From Limisphaerales bacterium (GTDB lineage: Bacteria > Verrucomicrobiota > Verrucomicrobiia > Limisphaerales > UBA1100), in NCBI GenBank assembly GCA_014382585.1, contig JACNJL010000026.1, forward strand, positions 1-64,000: 64,000 nt of DNA. The letters run 5' to 3'. Shown here piece after piece: positions 60,465-64,000 of this stretch (its first letter is position 1; every line of letters starts with the position of its first letter). The notes below the pieces were generated by a model. That model worked only from the letters and a program-made list of their open reading frames with translations, was not told the origin of the DNA and made no database searches. The position numbers and the translations under genes are program-made.

Positions 60465-63400
60465 ATGAAACAGCTTGTTTTTAGCATTTCCCTCGGGCTC
60501 GGCATCATTTTTAGCGTCCAAGCAAAGCCGCTTCCCCCTTTCCAACTTCAGGACGGCGACCGCGTGGCATTCTTAGGCGACACGCTCATCGAGCGGATGC
60601 AGGAATTTAATCACCTCGAGCTGCGGCTCACGACGGCTTGGCCGAAACGGAATATTATTTTCCGAAATATCGGTTGGAGCGGCGACACGCCGCGCGGCAT
60701 TTCGCGTGCGGGGCTTTCGCTGTTGCAAGCCGGGCGCGAGCCCGCCGATGAGGGATGGAAGCAGTTGCAAAAACAAATCGAACTAGTGAAGCCGACAGTG
60801 GTTTTTCTCGGGTACGGAATGGCTAGCTCATTTAAAAATCAACCCGAACAATTTGGCAGGGATATGCGTGCCTTGAAGGCCGCGATTCGGAAAGCGGTGG
60901 GCGCCCCTGTGCGCTTCGTCGTGCTCTCGCCGCTACGCCACGAAATTCTGGGCCGCGGGTTGCCTGATCCATCCACGCATAATCGCCAACTGGCCGCGTA
61001 CACCAAAGAATTGCGTGAAATGGCCGAGGCCGACGGTGATGCGTTTGTGTTGCTCTACGATGCTCCGGCACATTTGAATGCCCGGCCACTTACAGAAAAT
61101 GGCATCCATCCCACCGCCGAAGGATACGAATCCATCGCGCGCGAAATTTGCAGGCAACTCAAAATCCCCGCGCATCCGCGATTGGGCACCCCGCAAGCGG
61201 GCGCCCTTCGCGAAATCATTCGCCGCAAAAACAAGCTCTTCTTCGACCGCTCGCGACCGCAGAACATGGCGTACATTTTTGGCTTCCGCAAACACGAGCA
61301 GGGCAACAACGCAGTGGAGATTCCCAAATTTGACCCGCTCGTCACTGTCGAGGAAAAGGAGATCACTATGCGCCGCAATTTGCCGCCGTTGAAAAAGCAA
61401 CCGCCAAAAAAAATTGCCGCCGTGCCGGCCCCTTTCACGCCACAAAAACTCCCCGAGTTCAACACAATGAACGGCATCGAAATCAATCTCTTCGCCGAAA
61501 ACCCATCGCTCGCCAAGCCCATCCAAATGAATTTCGACCCCCAAGGCCGTTTGTGGGTTGCTACTTCCTCCGTCTATCCGCAAGTGAAACCCGGCCAAGT
61601 CGCCGATGACAAAATCATCGTGCTCGAGGATACCACCGGCAATGGCCGTGCCGACAAAACCACCGTCTTCGCCGATGGCCTGTTCATCCCCACCGGCATC
61701 GAGCCCGGCGACGGCGGCGCGTACGTCGCCCAAAGCACAAAGCTCCTCCACCTCGCCGACACCAACGGCGATGGCCGCGCCGACAAAAAACGGATCGTCC
61801 TTTCCGGCTTCGGCACCGAGGATACCCATCACACGCTCCACACCCTCCGCTGGGGACACGACGGCCGCCTTTATTTTAATCAATCCATTTACATCCGCAG
61901 CCACGTCGAAACCCCGCACGGCGTCGTGCGCCTCAAGAGCGGCGGCATTTGGCATCTCCGCCCCGACACCCTCCGCGCCGGCATCGCCTATCGCGGCTGG
62001 TGCAACCCGTGGGGTCATCACTTTGATGACTTCGGCAACGCCTTCGTCACCGACGGCGCCGGCTTCCAAGGCATCAGCTACGCCATCCCCGGCGCGATGT
62101 ATTTCACCTACGCCGGCGCGCGCCGCATCATGGACAGCATCAGCCCCGGCAACTATCCCAAGTTCGCCGGCCTCGAGATTCTCAACAGCCCGCACTTCCC
62201 CAAATCATTCCGTGGCGCGGCCATCACCTGCGACTTCCGCGCGCACCGCATCGTCCGCTTCACTCTCAGCGAAAACGGCGCCGGCTTTGCCGCCAAACAC
62301 GAAGGCGATTTCATCCGCAGCAGCGCCACCAGCTTCCGCCCCATCGATGTCAAGCAAGGCCCCGACGGTGCGCTGTACATCGCCGACTGGTCCAACCCGA
62401 TTATCCAACACGGCGAAGTTGATTTCCGCGATCCCCGCCGCGACAAAGTACACGGCCGCATCTGGCGCGTCACCTTCAAGGACCGTCCCCTCGCCAAAAA
62501 ACAAAATTTTAAAAAACAAAAAAACGAACAGCTCTTCAACACCCTTTTAACCGACAACCAATACGATCAGCGTCAGGCGCGACGAGTGTTGCAGGAAAGG
62601 GGAAAGCAGATTTTGGGTGACCTTAATAAGTGGCTTGCCCGGCACGATGAAAGTGAAACCGCCCAGCTTGAAGCACTGTGGCTGCACGATTCAATCGGCG
62701 TCGTGAACGCAACATTGCTGATGCTTACTTTAGAAGCAAACGACGGCCGTGTGCGTGCCGCCGCGATGCGCGTGCTTGGTCATTGGCGAGATCGATTGAA
62801 CACCACCGAACTTCACGCCGCCGCTGGAATTCGCGATAAACATCCGCGTGTGCGGCTAGAGGCAATGCGGGTTTATGCGGAGTTGAAAAACTCCACTGTT
62901 GCGCATCAATACGCCAAGTACGCATTGCAAGCGCTGGATCAGCCGGTGGATGGGTTTCTCGATTACAGTTTGTGGCTGACAATGAATGACCTCGCAGATC
63001 CGTTTGTGCGTGGGATGAAAAATGGCGCGCTCAACTTTAGCGATACCCGCGCGCACGCCGAATTTGCGTTGCGGGCTTTGGAAACGGAAAAAGCGGTTGC
63101 TCTCATTAGCAAACTTGTTCACCAGCGTAAACTGCCGCGCACCGGACAAGGCCCATTAATTGAATTGGTTGGAACCGCCGGAGGCGCAGGCGAATTGGCC
63201 ATTTTGTTCAGCCAACTCAAAAGCGGGGGCTTCGATGCCGCCGTGCACGCGCGGGTGCTTTCCGCTCTCGCCAATGCCGCCCGATTGCGCAATGCGCGGC
63301 CGAGCGGGGACTTGAATGGGTTGGACGAATTCATCGACGCGAAGGATGCCGGCACGCGTGATGCGGCCATTCGGCTCGCGGGCGCGTGGAAACAACAGTC

Positions 63401-64000
63401 GCAAGTGGCCAAGCTATTCGCGCTCGCCAAAGCTGGCAACAGCGCGGCCTTCGCCAGCCTCGGGCAAATTCGCGGCGGCAAAGCTACCTCCGCACTACTC
63501 GCATTGGCCGACGAGAAGCAACCGTTGCCGCTCCGGCAACAAGCCGCCCGCACGCTGGCGGTCATTAATCTGCGGGGTAATCTCCCGCAAGTGTTCGCCG
63601 TTTTGAACGCTACGAAAGACAGCCAACAAGCACTGGAACTTTGGCGCGTGTTGCTCCAGCAAAAAGGCGCGGGCGCCGCCTTGGCCGGGGGCGTGGCGGG
63701 CGCACAACTGCCCAAGCCAGTCGTCACCGCCGGCATCCGCGCCGCGCGTGAAGGCGGACGCAACGAAAAGGCGCTCGTCACCGCGCTCGCCCGTTCGCAA
63801 AATATGTCGCTGCTCACCAAGCAAATGACTCCCGCCGAGCTCAAAGCACTGGCCGCGCGCGCGATGAAAGAGGGCGACCCGTTTGCGGGTGAGAAAATAT
63901 ATCGCCGCACGGAATTGGCCTGCACGGTTTGCCACGCCATCGGCGGCGCGGGCGGCAAGGTGGGCCCGGACTTTACCTCGCTCGGTACCAGCGCGCAGCC
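60465..64000 (+). CDS. Secreted SGNH-dehydrogenase-HEAT-cytochrome fusion (3' truncated)
   Basis: Open from ATG 60465 to the window edge, at least 1178 codons. A signal peptide (MKQLVFSISLGLGIIFSVQA) is followed by an SGNH-like domain (about 25-230) with GDTL where the catalytic GDS is expected and NGIHP where DGxHP is expected. Next comes a PVC-type membrane-bound dehydrogenase propeller (about 330-690; FDPQGRLWVATSSVYPQ, GHHFDDFGNAFVTDG, GPDGALYIADWSNP), a long HEAT-like helical region (about 700-1130) and a haem site CTVCH (about 63930-63944). The end lies outside the window. Such proteins are common in PVC bacteria and probably oxidise sugars or their derivatives. Confidence 0.85.
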   Translation, partial: MKQLVFSISLGLGIIFSVQAKPLPPFQLQDGDRVAFLGDTLIERMQEFNHLELRLTTAWPKRNIIFRNIGWSGDTPRGISRAGLSLLQAGREPADEGWKQLQKQIELVKPTVVFLGYGMASSFKNQPEQFGRDMRALKAAIRKAVGAPVRFVVLSPLRHEILGRGLPDPSTHNRQLAAYTKELREMAEADGDAFVLLYDAPAHLNARPLTENGIHPTAEGYESIAREICRQLKIPAHPRLGTPQAGALREIIRRKNKLFFDRSRPQNMAYIFGFRKHEQGNNAVEIPKFDPLVTVEEKEITMRRNLPPLKKQPPKKIAAVPAPFTPQKLPEFNTMNGIEINLFAENPSLAKPIQMNFDPQGRLWVATSSVYPQVKPGQVADDKIIVLEDTTGNGRADKTTVFADGLFIPTGIEPGDGGAYVAQSTKLLHLADTNGDGRADKKRIVLSGFGTEDTHHTLHTLRWGHDGRLYFNQSIYIRSHVETPHGVVRLKSGGIWHLRPDTLRAGIAYRGWCNPWGHHFDDFGNAFVTDGAGFQGISYAIPGAMYFTYAGARRIMDSISPGNYPKFAGLEILNSPHFPKSFRGAAITCDFRAHRIVRFTLSENGAGFAAKHEGDFIRSSATSFRPIDVKQGPDGALYIADWSNPIIQHGEVDFRDPRRDKVHGRIWRVTFKDRPLAKKQNFKKQKNEQLFNTLLTDNQYDQRQARRVLQERGKQILGDLNKWLARHDESETAQLEALWLHDSIGVVNATLLMLTLEANDGRVRAAAMRVLGHWRDRLNTTELHAAAGIRDKHPRVRLEAMRVYAELKNSTVAHQYAKYALQALDQPVDGFLDYSLWLTMNDLADPFVRGMKNGALNFSDTRAHAEFALRALETEKAVALISKLVHQRKLPRTGQGPLIELVGTAGGAGELAILFSQLKSGGFDAAVHARVLSALANAARLRNARPSGDLNGLDEFIDAKDAGTRDAAIRLAGAWKQQSQVAKLFALAKAGNSAAFASLGQIRGGKATSALLALADEKQPLPLRQQAARTLAVINLRGNLPQVFAVLNATKDSQQALELWRVLLQQKGAGAALAGGVAGAQLPKPVVTAGIRAAREGGRNEKALVTALARSQNMSLLTKQMTPAELKALAARAMKEGDPFAGEKIYRRTELACTVCHAIGGAGGKVGPDFTSLGTSAQ

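Noticed and set aside
61606-62550. Alternative plus-strand frame of 314 codons inside the fusion gene
   Set aside because: Ser/Ala/Pro/Thr-rich shadow of the long frame that contains clear propeller motifs.

Overview
The window is one continuous bacterial chromosome segment that I place in the PVC group, most likely Verrucomicrobiota. This rests on family content (two secreted WPxFLGP-type PQQ-like beta-propellers, a DUF1080 protein, a PVC-type dehydrogenase/HEAT/CxxCH protein, RNase HIII beside MutY) and on translation-protein quirks. It was not tested against a database.

Layout. 1-905: C-terminal part of a secreted metzincin protease whose upstream half is a 12-bp (Ser-Gly-Gly-Asn) tandem repeat. 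902-8407 (minus): a 2501-residue membrane-anchored giant with two collinear homologous halves, hydrophobic segments and a MORN/YwqK-like insert. Facing away from it, 8582-10571 holds an ECF sigma factor and a one-span membrane partner; the shared 174-bp gap carries a perfect 9-bp inverted repeat. 10619-16108: small membrane, secreted, GYF-like, CAP and leucine-rich-repeat proteins, mutY, a DUF1080 protein and rnhC.

16370-48706 is the core of the window: tRNA-Thr, tuf, tRNA-Trp, tRNA-Ser, secE, nusG, rplKAJL, rpoBC, rpsLG, fusA, then the S10, spc and alpha clusters through rplQ, all on the plus strand and closed by a strong intrinsic terminator. rpmD, adk, rpmG and the usual second tuf are not in their common places. 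EF-Tu has lost the RGITI motif of switch I, and several ribosomal proteins (L5, L18, S5, S11, L17, L22, S13) carry low-complexity tails or insertions. An intrinsic terminator lies 14 nt before fusA, with no room for a promoter after it. The rplL-rpoB and rpsD-rpoA spacers contain stable hairpins.

48742-50655 is a sodium:solute symporter. 50665-60401 is a minus-strand run: a membrane-anchored unknown, GNAT acetyltransferase, zinc-ribbon protein, PQQ propeller, SMP-30-like lipoprotein, PQQ propeller, Nramp-related transporter and an EF-G-like GTPase. 60465 to the edge is a long secreted fusion (degenerate SGNH domain, dehydrogenase-type propeller, HEAT-like helices, cytochrome c motif) cut by the window end. 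No CRISPR array, insertion sequence, prophage or rRNA gene was seen. No gap between genes exceeds 300 bases.
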